A DNA stretch of 15,285 nt from an uncultured Spongiibacteraceae bacterium (GTDB taxonomy: Bacteria > Pseudomonadota > Gammaproteobacteria > Pseudomonadales > CAMLJR01), in assembly GCA_946480345.1 (NCBI GenBank), contig CAMLJR010000065.1:1-15285 (forward strand), given 5' to 3'. A program made the position numbers and the translations under genes. Shown here in pieces: positions 8,202-15,184 of the stretch (positions within the stretch are counted from its first letter, which is position 1; each line of letters begins with the position of its first letter). The notes below the pieces were generated by a model, which saw only the letters and a program-made list of their open reading frames with translations, had not been told where the DNA came from and did no database searches.

Positions 8202-8924
8202 GTGCCAAGCAATAAGAACAAGCGGTGTACGTATCTGCTAATCGCAGGTTGTGTACTCAGTTTGCTGGTTGGGTGTCACACGCAACAGCCGGAAACGAAT
8301 AGAACTGCAGCGGGCGCAGCGTCGGATAAGCACGCTCAAGCGACGCTATATACGATCGATCCACGACAATCGGCTATTACATTGAAGGTGTATCGCGACG
8401 GCCCGCTCGCGCGCTTCGGTCACAATCATGTCATTACCGCTACCGAAATTGCCGGCACTATCTATCGCGAAAAAAATCCGCTTCAGTCCGATGTGGAGTT
8501 GAGCATTCCCGCGCATGGGCTGCAGGTCGATAGAGCGGAGGAGAGAGCAATGGCGGGCGCCGATTTTCCGGGCACGCTTCCGCCCGAGGCAATCGCTGGC
8601 ACTCGCCAGAATATGCTGGGACCGAAACTGCTCGCCGCCGAACAATTTCCCCGTATTGAATTGCGTACCGTTGCTGTAAGTGGGCAGTGGCCTGCTTTGC
8701 AGTTGCTCGTCGAAGTGAAACTGCGTGAGTTCACCCGATCCATTTCGATTCCCGTCCGTGTTAGCGAGAATGGAAACACGCTGATTGCCGAGGGTGGACT
8801 AACGATTTCGCAGGCAGCGTTAGGTCTTTCGCCGTATAGCGTATTGGGTGGCGGTCTGCGTGTGCGTGACACAATCGATGCCGCATTTCATTTGGTAGCG
8901 AATAAAAATGTCGTTAAAAATTAA
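8202..8924 (+). CDS. YceI-domain lipoprotein
   Basis: This is probably an outer-membrane or periplasmic lipoprotein with a YceI-like lipocalin fold. The family binds polyisoprenoid or other lipids, and the ligand here is unknown. The start is a GTG, chosen because GGGAG lies six bases upstream and because it yields a proper signal peptide: basic residues (NKNKR), a hydrophobic core, and lipobox LVGC with C25. An earlier IAGC at C17 is a less likely second option. The YceI region spans about residues 48-237 and includes LYTIDPRQSAI, LARFGHNHVI and the repeated polar/hydrophobic strand pattern. The following lipoprotein gene starts inside its 3' end (17-base overlap), so the two are probably translated together. 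Confidence 0.85.
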   Translation: MPSNKNKRCTYLLIAGCVLSLLVGCHTQQPETNRTAAGAASDKHAQATLYTIDPRQSAITLKVYRDGPLARFGHNHVITATEIAGTIYREKNPLQSDVELSIPAHGLQVDRAEERAMAGADFPGTLPPEAIAGTRQNMLGPKLLAAEQFPRIELRTVAVSGQWPALQLLVEVKLREFTRSISIPVRVSENGNTLIAEGGLTISQAALGLSPYSVLGGGLRVRDTIDAAFHLVANKNVVKN

Positions 8925-9378
8925 TTCTGAAATCCCTGCCGTCTATCGCGCAGGATTCCTCAAATTTTCGCCGGCGCTGGTTTCTGTTTGTATGTCAGCG
9001 CTGTTGCTTGCTTGCGGGCACACGCCGAGCCCTCGCGATATCGCACCTGGCGCCAGCTTCACCACTGAAATTCTTCCTGATGCCACCAAGTTGTTTGTGT
9101 ATACCGAGCGGCGTCAGATGCTTGATGAAGAGATAGAAGAAATGAACGAGCTCGCGGCGCGGCGCGGCGATGCACGCCGCCCAAAAGTTTCGTCGGTACG
9201 ATCCGCCCAGGCGTTACGGCGTAATCTGGAAGCCATGCTTGCGCAAAATAATTATTGCCGCGATGGTTATCTGGTACTCGAACAATACGAGGAGCGCAAG
9301 GGCCGCGTAATTCGTGGTGAGTGCAAAGATGCGGCAAATGCTTCCGACCATCAGCGCTATCCCGAATTACCCAAGTAA
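8908..9378 (+). CDS. Small lipoprotein of unknown function
   Basis: I do not recognise this family. The 156-residue product has a signal peptide with lipobox LLAC (C36). The mature part begins GHTPSPRD and continues with a charged helical stretch (about 75-105, rich in E and R, including DEEIEEMNELAARR). A C-terminal region holds two cysteines (NYC and GEC), possibly forming a disulfide in the periplasm. The start ATG lies inside the YceI gene and has no clear ribosome site, which suggests coupled translation. A later ATG at 8992 would shorten the signal to a bare hydrophobic core and is less attractive. It may be a partner of the YceI lipoprotein, but that rests on adjacency only. Confidence 0.75.
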   Translation: MSLKINSEIPAVYRAGFLKFSPALVSVCMSALLLACGHTPSPRDIAPGASFTTEILPDATKLFVYTERRQMLDEEIEEMNELAARRGDARRPKVSSVRSAQALRRNLEAMLAQNNYCRDGYLVLEQYEERKGRVIRGECKDAANASDHQRYPELPK

Positions 9379-9414
9379 CGGATTCGCATACATCGCTGCG
9401 CACTTCCATCTATT

Positions 9415-9442
9415 AATTAATCAATGGTTGTATTGATTAATT
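9415..9442. repeat. AT-rich palindrome between converging genes
   Basis: A perfect 11-base-pair inverted repeat (AATTAATCAAT / ATTGATTAATT) flanks a 6-base loop GGTTGT. It spans the stop codon of the pseudo-peptidase gene and lies 36 bases past the stop of the converging lipoprotein gene. The weak, T-containing arms could serve as a two-way transcription end, but there is no GC-rich stem. Confidence 0.6.
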
Positions 9443-11786
9443 TGATCGAATCAATCCGATAAGCCTCTTCCGCAATCGTTCCGTAATCGGCAGCGATCGT
9501 CGACAGTCGCTCGTTCAGCGCATATAACGTATCGAGTGCGCAGCGCGCTTTGCGTAGCGTTTCAAGTTTTTCATTGTTACCGGTTTTATTAAGTGCTGTA
9601 TCGAGATGGTATTTCAGCGGGCGATGCTCCGGATCGAGCGGATTGGCAATGCTGCTGAGGCGCGTCATTAACAGCATCAGCGTATCTTCGATTTTTTGCT
9701 CGAGCCGCGTAATCGCCGCGCTGTAGTTGGCTTCGCGTTGTCGATGATGACGGTGAAGCAGTTGCTCAAGCTGATACGCATCCAGCGAAATTTTGTCGAG
9801 CCGCGCACCGCACTCGCGCAACATACGCAGCGCATCGTGGAGCAGCTCTACATCGCGCTCCGCCTGTCCGCAAAGTCGAAGGCCAAGCGTGATGCGGCCT
9901 CCCATCACGGCTTCCTGTTGCGATAATTGCTCGACAACTTTGTTCAATAATTCCTGCTTTTCTTCGAGGATAGGTTGCAGCGTTGTGCCGTCGTAGGCGA
10001 TGGTGCGAAACGCAAATTTTTTGCCGACCGCCAACACATGCTGGCCGAGCAAAATTTCCTGGACCTGATTTATCAAGCGCTGATATTCGGCAAGTAATTT
10101 CGCCCGGTCTGGCGTCAAGCGGCGAATTTCGCTGATGCAAACGTTTAATTGTTGTGCGGCATCTTGCATTGGCATGTCATGGATCAATCGATAATCCGCG
10201 AGACTCCAAAACCGAAACGGTTTAAACCAATTGTTGAAATAGATCTGCGCCTGTTGGCGCAACAAAATATCTTGCGTGGCTGCGTAAGTGAGCTCGTCAA
10301 CCGCAAGCAATTCGCCGGGGACAATCGACCAATCGAGCGCACGATAATGCTGCTCGGTAATTTGTCGCGCGAGCTGAGAGCGCGATTGCAATAACGTCGA
10401 AGCAGGCGCGGTGCTCGATAAAATACTAGTTTGCGGCAACGAGAGGCTTTCCTCGATTCGCTCGCGCGGCAGCGCCGGCTCGTGGCGGCGCGGTGTGGTG
10501 GCGGCGTTCCATTGTTGTTTTAGTTGGCGCGCAAAATCATCGTCCAGGCTGGCGAAATAATGTTGAACGAGCGCCGCGAAATCATCGACGGCTTTGCCCG
10601 TGTCGTGTTGTTGCTGATTCAGCGCGGAAGCATCCGCCATTGCAGTATCGATTTTGCTTTCGAGCAACAATGCGTTAGCGATGATGCCGCTGCCACCGAT
10701 CAGCGCGCGGTAACGATCCTGTTCGTATTGTCGCGCGCGCAATAAGCGATTATCTAGGCGGTCGATCCGTTTCGCGATGCTATGTAGCGACGCATCCGAT
10801 TGCGCGGATAAAAAATACAGCGGCTTGCGGGCGAACGCGAACCGGGTATTTTCACAACGCTGAATTAACACGATGCATTGTTGATGCAGCCAATCCGCAC
10901 CTTTCGCGCAGGTGTCCAGGCGCGTACGCCACCATTCATTTAACCAACGATAACGCAACATTGTGGAGCGCGCACCCAGCGCCAAATCGCCCGCGACTAT
11001 CGCGCCAAATTCTTTCAGGCTTGCGTTATCGAGCAGCGGCAGAGACAGCGTCAATTGATAATTGCAATTCCAAAAATTCTTTAATCCGGGCATCAGCGAG
11101 ACTGAGTTACGTGTTTGCGTATTCACTGCAATTTGCGCTGGCATAGGCAGCGCCAAGACAGTAGTAATCCTTTCGGCAAAATCGACTATCTGCGGTTGGT
11201 GTTCTCGATCAATCGATATCGCTGCTTCGCTCTGCTGGGGTATGGGCAATAGCGGTCGTAGCATTAAAACGACCAGCAATGACAATGCTAATAATGGAAT
11301 TAAAAATACGGTGACGCTGAACAGAATCGGCGGTGCAGTCAGCAGATAAGAAAAATGCACAAGGTAGAACAACAATAAACCGATAACGGTAAAGGTCGCG
11401 AGCATATAGCCGGCGCCTATTGCGTTAAGGTGAAGGGCGGCAACATACAATTCGCGACGATATGACGACGAAAGCTGCGCGCTGTCGAGCGGTGCTGTGT
11501 GCGCTGCGAAATAATCTGCCGTCGTGGCGGCAGCTGGAGAGGCCGAAACGGATGCTACTGGCGCGAGCCGTGCCGCGACGCCAATGGTTTGCAGGCGAGT
11601 GCAATACGCCTGCGCGACATCGCTACTGACGCCACGTTTTACCACTATTGCTTTGGCTGCAATAAGCTGGCGTGCTTTTACCTCCGGCAGTTTCAACTGT
11701 TGTTGCAGTTGGATAATTACATCCGCCGGCTCGAAACCCGGTAAGACTTGTCCTTCTACGATGACATCGAATTGCGGCGCATCCAT
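9417..11786 (-). CDS. Large membrane protein with an inactivated M48 peptidase domain
   Basis: This is a 789-residue inner-membrane protein. Residues about 5-75 resemble the small alpha/beta domain found at the N-terminus of various proteobacterial membrane proteins (FDVIVEGQVLPGF, then VVKRGVSSDVAQAY). A low-complexity linker (78-108) precedes two or more membrane helices (about 117-146 and 150-180). Residues about 185-370 follow the pattern of large M48 (Ste24/HtpX-like) metallopeptidases: the pre-motif strand, then KEFGAIVAGDLALG where active members have an EFAAVLAHEFGH-type motif, then RQYEQDRYRALIGGS where they have an EYEADRY-type motif. HEFGH has become GDLAL (266-270) and the third ligand Glu has become Gln353, so zinc binding and catalysis look lost. 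The rest is long helices, partly coiled coil. The ATG lies five bases past the DUF1993 stop codon, suggesting coupled translation. The assignment rests on remembered family patterns. Confidence 0.8.
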   Translation of the reverse strand: MDAPQFDVIVEGQVLPGFEPADVIIQLQQQLKLPEVKARQLIAAKAIVVKRGVSSDVAQAYCTRLQTIGVAARLAPVASVSASPAAATTADYFAAHTAPLDSAQLSSSYRRELYVAALHLNAIGAGYMLATFTVIGLLLFYLVHFSYLLTAPPILFSVTVFLIPLLALSLLVVLMLRPLLPIPQQSEAAISIDREHQPQIVDFAERITTVLALPMPAQIAVNTQTRNSVSLMPGLKNFWNCNYQLTLSLPLLDNASLKEFGAIVAGDLALGARSTMLRYRWLNEWWRTRLDTCAKGADWLHQQCIVLIQRCENTRFAFARKPLYFLSAQSDASLHSIAKRIDRLDNRLLRARQYEQDRYRALIGGSGIIANALLLESKIDTAMADASALNQQQHDTGKAVDDFAALVQHYFASLDDDFARQLKQQWNAATTPRRHEPALPRERIEESLSLPQTSILSSTAPASTLLQSRSQLARQITEQHYRALDWSIVPGELLAVDELTYAATQDILLRQQAQIYFNNWFKPFRFWSLADYRLIHDMPMQDAAQQLNVCISEIRRLTPDRAKLLAEYQRLINQVQEILLGQHVLAVGKKFAFRTIAYDGTTLQPILEEKQELLNKVVEQLSQQEAVMGGRITLGLRLCGQAERDVELLHDALRMLRECGARLDKISLDAYQLEQLLHRHHRQREANYSAAITRLEQKIEDTLMLLMTRLSSIANPLDPEHRPLKYHLDTALNKTGNNEKLETLRKARCALDTLYALNERLSTIAADYGTIAEEAYRIDSIKLINTTID

Positions 11787-11791
11787 CGCGA

Positions 11792-12301
11792 TTATTGAAT
11801 TTTCCCTAAGTAGTCCTGCTTGCCGATGTCCACGCCGTTATGGCGCAGAATGTTGTAGGCGGTGACGACATGAAAATAAAAGTTCGGCAGCGCGAAACGT
11901 TCCAGATAATGCTGCCCGGTAAATTTCAACTCGTAGGAGCCGATTTTTAAATCGATATTCCGATTTTCGGAGCCGTCGATTTGCAGTGGATTGAACGTGT
12001 TCAAATAATCGATGGTTTTCTGCACGCGCGCGCTCAGTTCATCGAGTGTCGTTTCGTTATCTTCATAAGCGGGAGGTTGTTGCCCAGCTAGTCTCGCGGC
12101 GCAACCTTTCGCGCTGTCGGTGGCGATTTGCACCTGTTTGGTCAGCGGCAGCATATCCGGGAACAAGCGGCTGTTAGCCAGTACTGCCGGATCGATTTTT
12201 TTCACCGATGCGTATGTCGCAGCTTTTTGCAGCAGTGTCGAAAGGCTGGTCAGCATATGAATGAACGTCGGGACTGACAGTTGATACATGGTCGTCGACA
12301 T
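11792..12301 (-). CDS. DUF1993 family protein
   Basis: This is a 169-residue soluble protein of the DUF1993 family, which has a DinB-like four-helix fold and no established function. The start ATG gives MSTTMYQLSVPTFIHML and has GGAG nine bases upstream. The longer open frame reaching to 12403 runs through a hairpin and the small gene next door and is not credible. Family-like stretches are KKIDPAVLANSRLFPDM, QVQIATDSAKGCAARL, YEDNETTLDEL, and the C-terminal FALPNFYFHVVTAYNILRHNGV. No signal peptide or membrane segment is present. The pseudo-peptidase gene follows after five bases and the lysine-rich small gene precedes it, with a strong hairpin between them. Confidence 0.92.
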   Translation of the reverse strand: MSTTMYQLSVPTFIHMLTSLSTLLQKAATYASVKKIDPAVLANSRLFPDMLPLTKQVQIATDSAKGCAARLAGQQPPAYEDNETTLDELSARVQKTIDYLNTFNPLQIDGSENRNIDLKIGSYELKFTGQHYLERFALPNFYFHVVTAYNILRHNGVDIGKQDYLGKIQ

Positions 12302-12323
12302 AATAAATACTCCGGAAAGAACC

Positions 12324-12345
12324 GCGCACGGCAAATGCCGTGCGC
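12324..12345 (-). other. Hairpin between the small lysine-rich gene and DUF1993
   Basis: A perfect 9-base-pair stem (GCGCACGGC / GCCGTGCGC) with a 4-base loop lies 17 bases past the stop of the small gene and 22 bases before the DUF1993 start. On the minus strand it runs into GGTTCTTTCC, a poor T-tract. It is probably a weak terminator or an RNA processing or stability element. Confidence 0.6.
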
Positions 12346-12362
12346 AATCGGTGCCATCAAGC

Positions 12363-12470
12363 TTAGGAGTTTTTCGACGCCTGCTTGGCTTTTTTCTCGG
12401 CACGCTTTTCTTTAATGCTTTTGTCGGATTTCTTTTTCGTTTCCTTTTTCTGGTCCATGCCTTTGCTCAT
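12363..12470 (-). CDS. Lysine-rich small protein (35 aa)
   Basis: This short gene encodes 35 residues, of which 13 are lysine. It begins MSKGMDQKKE and ends KQASKNS. A near-perfect AAGGAG ribosome site sits seven bases before the ATG, strong support for a gene this small. Similar very short proteins starting with MSKG and rich in K and E (for example with an EKRAEKKAK stretch) are, from memory, found as hypothetical proteins in other proteobacteria. No function is known to me. The charge suggests binding to nucleic acid or ribosomes, which is inference. It lies between argA (29 bases upstream) and DUF1993 on the same strand. Confidence 0.8.
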   Translation of the reverse strand: MSKGMDQKKETKKKSDKSIKEKRAEKKAKQASKNS

Positions 12471-12499
12471 GACATTTCTCCTTCGTTGAAATGAATCGT

Positions 12500-13843
12500 T
12501 TAAATGTCTTTGGCGAACACTTTCGAGTTGCGCTGATAGTTATACAGCGCCTGTTTTTGTGGCGGCAGCTTGTCGAGTGCTGACGGCACAAAACCCTGTT
12601 CCTGAAACCAATGCGCGGTGCGCGTAGTCAGGATAAATACTTTTTTCAGACCCAGCGCCGCCGCTTTGGTTTCGAGCGCTGCCAGCAATCGTTCGCCGCG
12701 ATCGGCGCCGCGATAATCCGCATGCGTCGCGACACAGGCGATTTCGCCGCTGTCATTTTCCGGATACGGATACAACGCCGCACACGCGATGATCATGCCG
12801 TCGCGATCGATCACGGTGAACTGATTGATTTCCTGTTCGAGCAATTCGCGTGAACGCTTCACCAGCTTTCCTTCGGCTTCAAGCGGTTCGATGATCGCGA
12901 GAATGCCGCCGACATCCTGCAGCTGCGCCGTACGAATCTGCTCGTACTGATCTTCGGTGATTAACGTGCCGGTACCGTCGCGTGTGAATAATTCCTGCAA
13001 CAAGGCGCCATCGTCGGTGTAGTTGATCAGGTGTGTGCGCTTGACGCCGTGCTCGCAGCTTTGCACCAGCGCTTGTAATACGCCGAGCAGATGCGGATCG
13101 GTGCAGGTGCCGAGCAGCGGTTTCACCTGACGCAATTCGGCGAAACGAATCAAATCGCCATTCGCATCGAGCAGTACCGAATCGTCGAATGCGAGTAATT
13201 TATCCGCGCGCAATGCGACGGCTGCCTGTGTCGCCACATCTTCATAAGACAGATTGAAAACCTCGCCGGTTGGCGAATAACCGATTGCGGAAAGCAATAC
13301 GATCGCTCCCGCCTGCAAAAGCCGTTCGATCGCATCGGTATCGATGCGGCGCACCTCGCCGGTATTACAGAAATCGACGCCGTCGTGAATGCCCATCGGC
13401 TTCGCGATCACGAAATTACCCGAGCACACGCGAATCTGCGCGCCATACATCGGCGAGTTCGACAGGCCGGTGGTTAACAATGCTTCGATATGCGCACGCA
13501 AACTGCCGGCCGCGTCTTTCACGCATTCGAGCGTGTCGGCATCGGTGATGCGCAAATCGTTGTGAAATTTCGGCGTGATGCCGCGCAATTTGCAGCGGCT
13601 TTCGATCTGCGGGCGCGCGCCATGGACCAATACCAATTTCACGCCGAGGCTGTTCAGCAGCGCGATGTCGTGAATGATGTTGGGAAAATTCGGATGCTCG
13701 ACCGCGTCGCCGCCGAACATCAGCACAAACGTTTTACCGCGATGCGCGTTGATATACGGCGCCGAGTTGCGGAACCATTTGACGTAGTTTTTGCTGATGC
13801 CCACGTCGTTTTTGTGGAGGTTTCTGTCGGTGGTGCTGGTCAC
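12500..13843 (-). CDS. argA: Amino-acid N-acetyltransferase (N-acetylglutamate synthase)
   Basis: ArgA makes N-acetylglutamate from acetyl-CoA and glutamate, the first step of arginine synthesis in the cytoplasm, and is normally inhibited by arginine. The 447 residues match the E. coli size (443). The amino-acid kinase-like regulatory domain (about 25-285) carries FVLMFGGDAVEH and LVLVHGARPQIE. The GNAT acetyltransferase domain (about 300-440) carries the acetyl-CoA-binding stretch DYRGADRGERLL and the FILTTRTAHWFQEQGF motif. The start is GTG: an in-frame TAG lies ten codons upstream and no better start lies between. Only a weak GGA precedes it. The small lysine-rich gene follows after 29 bases, so it may be co-transcribed. 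Confidence 0.96.
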   Translation of the reverse strand: MTSTTDRNLHKNDVGISKNYVKWFRNSAPYINAHRGKTFVLMFGGDAVEHPNFPNIIHDIALLNSLGVKLVLVHGARPQIESRCKLRGITPKFHNDLRITDADTLECVKDAAGSLRAHIEALLTTGLSNSPMYGAQIRVCSGNFVIAKPMGIHDGVDFCNTGEVRRIDTDAIERLLQAGAIVLLSAIGYSPTGEVFNLSYEDVATQAAVALRADKLLAFDDSVLLDANGDLIRFAELRQVKPLLGTCTDPHLLGVLQALVQSCEHGVKRTHLINYTDDGALLQELFTRDGTGTLITEDQYEQIRTAQLQDVGGILAIIEPLEAEGKLVKRSRELLEQEINQFTVIDRDGMIIACAALYPYPENDSGEIACVATHADYRGADRGERLLAALETKAAALGLKKVFILTTRTAHWFQEQGFVPSALDKLPPQKQALYNYQRNSKVFAKDI

Positions 13844-13868
13844 GGCGCGAATCCGCTGGAATGAAGTT

Positions 13869-13893
13869 GGCTATAGCTCGGGGAATAATAGCC
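13869..13893 (-). promoter_or_regulatory. Possible leader hairpin upstream of argA
   Basis: A 6-base-pair inverted repeat (GGCTAT / ATAGCC) with a 13-base loop sits 25 bases before the argA GTG. A strong ribosome-site-like GGAGGAAGG overlaps its upstream edge but has no suitable start codon at proper spacing. A TATAAA (13931-13926) further upstream could be a -10 box. All of this is weak. Confidence 0.2.
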
Positions 13894-13966
13894 TTCCTCC
13901 GGTATAAGTGCATATTATTGTTAGGTTTATAGTGATTGTGGGGTGGGGTAAACGGCTTGGGCATGA

Positions 13967-13984
13967 GGGCTGCTGGTGCAGCCC
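13967..13984 (-). other. Hairpin after the candidate immunity gene
   Basis: A perfect 7-base-pair stem (GGGCTGC / GCAGCCC) with a 4-base loop lies 37 bases after the stop of the gene at 14022. It has no T-tract on either strand. It may mark the 3' end of the effector/immunity transcript ahead of argA. Confidence 0.5.
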
Positions 13985-14021
13985 ATCGATAGAAGGAGTT
14001 GCTCAGTTCATTTTGCCGTGC

Positions 14022-14447
14022 TCAAGGAGATATCGAGAGCATCTCGCCATCATCCGATTTTGCATCGCTCCACATGTTTTTCATCTGCGAGTCGATTTTC
14101 ACACTAAACAATCGTGGAGAAGTTTCCGGGTCGCCTCCACATTCAGCGCTGTGAATCTCCCGAATACTAACCAGAAAATCATTTTCCATGGGACTCTCCA
14201 GTTCCAAATCGAGACACCGGTCTGGAATTTTTGTTAGTCGGTTTTTTTGTATAGCCGCTCGAACTTTATTAAAAAGAACCGTTTTTAAACTGGATGACGC
14301 CATGGCAGCGTTTTGACGAGAAGCGACAGGCGAAGACTGGTCGGCGCTAGGCTTGCCGACCGCCAGCATAAAAACAACGGTCAGCGTGATTGCCGCCAAT
14401 AACATCCATGCGCGATTTTTGTTAATGATCATATTTCGTGAGCTCAT
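14022..14447 (-). CDS. Membrane-anchored periplasmic protein, candidate immunity protein
   Basis: This product of about 141 residues has a short basic N-terminus, one hydrophobic segment (about 13-31), which is either an anchor or an uncleaved signal, and a periplasmic part. That part has two cysteines, C78 in DRCLDLELE and C103 in the AECGGDPETSPRLF stretch, probably forming a disulfide. The CGGDP...PRLFSVKID pattern and the acidic SDDGEM tail look like a defined small secreted domain I cannot name. The start is uncertain: 14447 is used here, 14432 is also reasonable, and 14498 adds a basic stretch with an AAGG site. Every choice overlaps the 3' end of the upstream peptidoglycan-hydrolase gene, so translation is coupled. 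A periplasmic protein so tightly linked to a leaderless wall hydrolase suggests it protects the producer. That role is inference. Confidence 0.75.
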   Translation of the reverse strand: MSSRNMIINKNRAWMLLAAITLTVVFMLAVGKPSADQSSPVASRQNAAMASSSLKTVLFNKVRAAIQKNRLTKIPDRCLDLELESPMENDFLVSIREIHSAECGGDPETSPRLFSVKIDSQMKNMWSDAKSDDGEMLSISP

Positions 14448-15141
14448 ATTTTCGAATGATATTCGATACCTTTTTCGCGTACTCAGGATCCGTTGCATAC
14501 CCTGCCTTAGCCAATTCGTTTACAAATTGATAAGGATAATTTTTATTGCTGAAGCACATTTTATAGCGAGGGTTTTGGTTCAAAAATCTTCCATAGTCGT
14601 CCGCTGCTTCCTCAAAATTTTGATAGGCCCTGAAGGTGTCTTTTATAGCTATCTTTTTTTGGTTTTCCACTTCGGTCGTCGCGAAGGTAACAGAGTTGCC
14701 CTGAGGGGATTTTCCTTTAATGCCAAAATAGGCATTTCCTTTAACGTGCTTTCCCCAACCTGATTCATGCGCGGCTTGCGCCAGTAAAACTGATGCGGGC
14801 ACGTCCCACTTCCGGGAAATAGTTTTTGCGATTTCCGAAAACTGGCTGAGAAATAATGTGACATGCTCAGGCGCTTGGGCTTGATGTGGCAGCGGGGATG
14901 AAAGTTTTTTAAATGTATTTCCTGTGGGGTCTACTCTTCCATCAGGATGAATGATTTGCAAACGCTGACGTTGGAATTTTCTGATGGAGTCGATTGTCTT
15001 TGGACCGCAGTAGCCATCGATTTTTAACGCGTAGGCGTTAGGATCACTCTTGAAATTCTTGTTCAGCAACTGCTGAATAAGTTCGGTGTCACTACGATTG
15101 TTTTTTCCTTTGTATCCAACCGATCCAGATATCCCTTTCAC
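14422..15141 (-). CDS. Peptidoglycan-binding glucosaminidase, candidate type VI effector
   Basis: This 239-residue wall hydrolase has no signal peptide. Residues about 5-80 form a peptidoglycan-binding domain of the kind seen at the start of many type VI secretion wall-hydrolase effectors: GSVGYKGKNN, KIDGYCGPKT, and HPDGRVDPTGNT at 65-76. After a short Pro/Gln linker, residues about 97-235 form a GH73/FlgJ-like glucosaminidase domain. It has AQAAHESGWGKH with the catalytic acid E126, NAYFGIKG, FRAYQNFEEAADDY and YATDPEYAKK. GTG at 15141 is chosen because AGGAGG ends five bases upstream. The in-frame TTG one codon earlier is too close. The predicted action is cleavage of the glycan strand of a rival's wall after export. 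A phage or autolysin origin is possible, but no holin or phage gene is near. The local base composition is AT-rich. Confidence 0.85.
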   Translation of the reverse strand: MKGISGSVGYKGKNNRSDTELIQQLLNKNFKSDPNAYALKIDGYCGPKTIDSIRKFQRQRLQIIHPDGRVDPTGNTFKKLSSPLPHQAQAPEHVTLFLSQFSEIAKTISRKWDVPASVLLAQAAHESGWGKHVKGNAYFGIKGKSPQGNSVTFATTEVENQKKIAIKDTFRAYQNFEEAADDYGRFLNQNPRYKMCFSNKNYPYQFVNELAKAGYATDPEYAKKVSNIIRKYELTKYDH

Positions 15142-15146
15142 CAAAA

Positions 15147-15152
15147 CCTCCT
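15147..15152 (-). promoter_or_regulatory. Ribosome binding site of the glucosaminidase gene
   Basis: AGGAGG on the minus strand, five bases before the GTG at 15141 and only two before an in-frame TTG at 15144. The spacing decides in favour of GTG. Confidence 0.8.
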
Positions 15153-15184
15153 AGTTTGTAGTTACGGAAAGTATTAATTAAAAA

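Noticed and set aside
12302..12403. Longer DUF1993 start
   Set aside because: It would run through a strong hairpin and antiparallel the coding sense of the small gene's frame. The inner ATG has GGAG and gives the family N-terminus.
13900..13931. ArgR operator (ARG box) upstream of argA
   Set aside because: The best stretch (TGCATATTATTGTT) agrees with the palindromic consensus at only about 8 of 14 positions and lacks a good second half.
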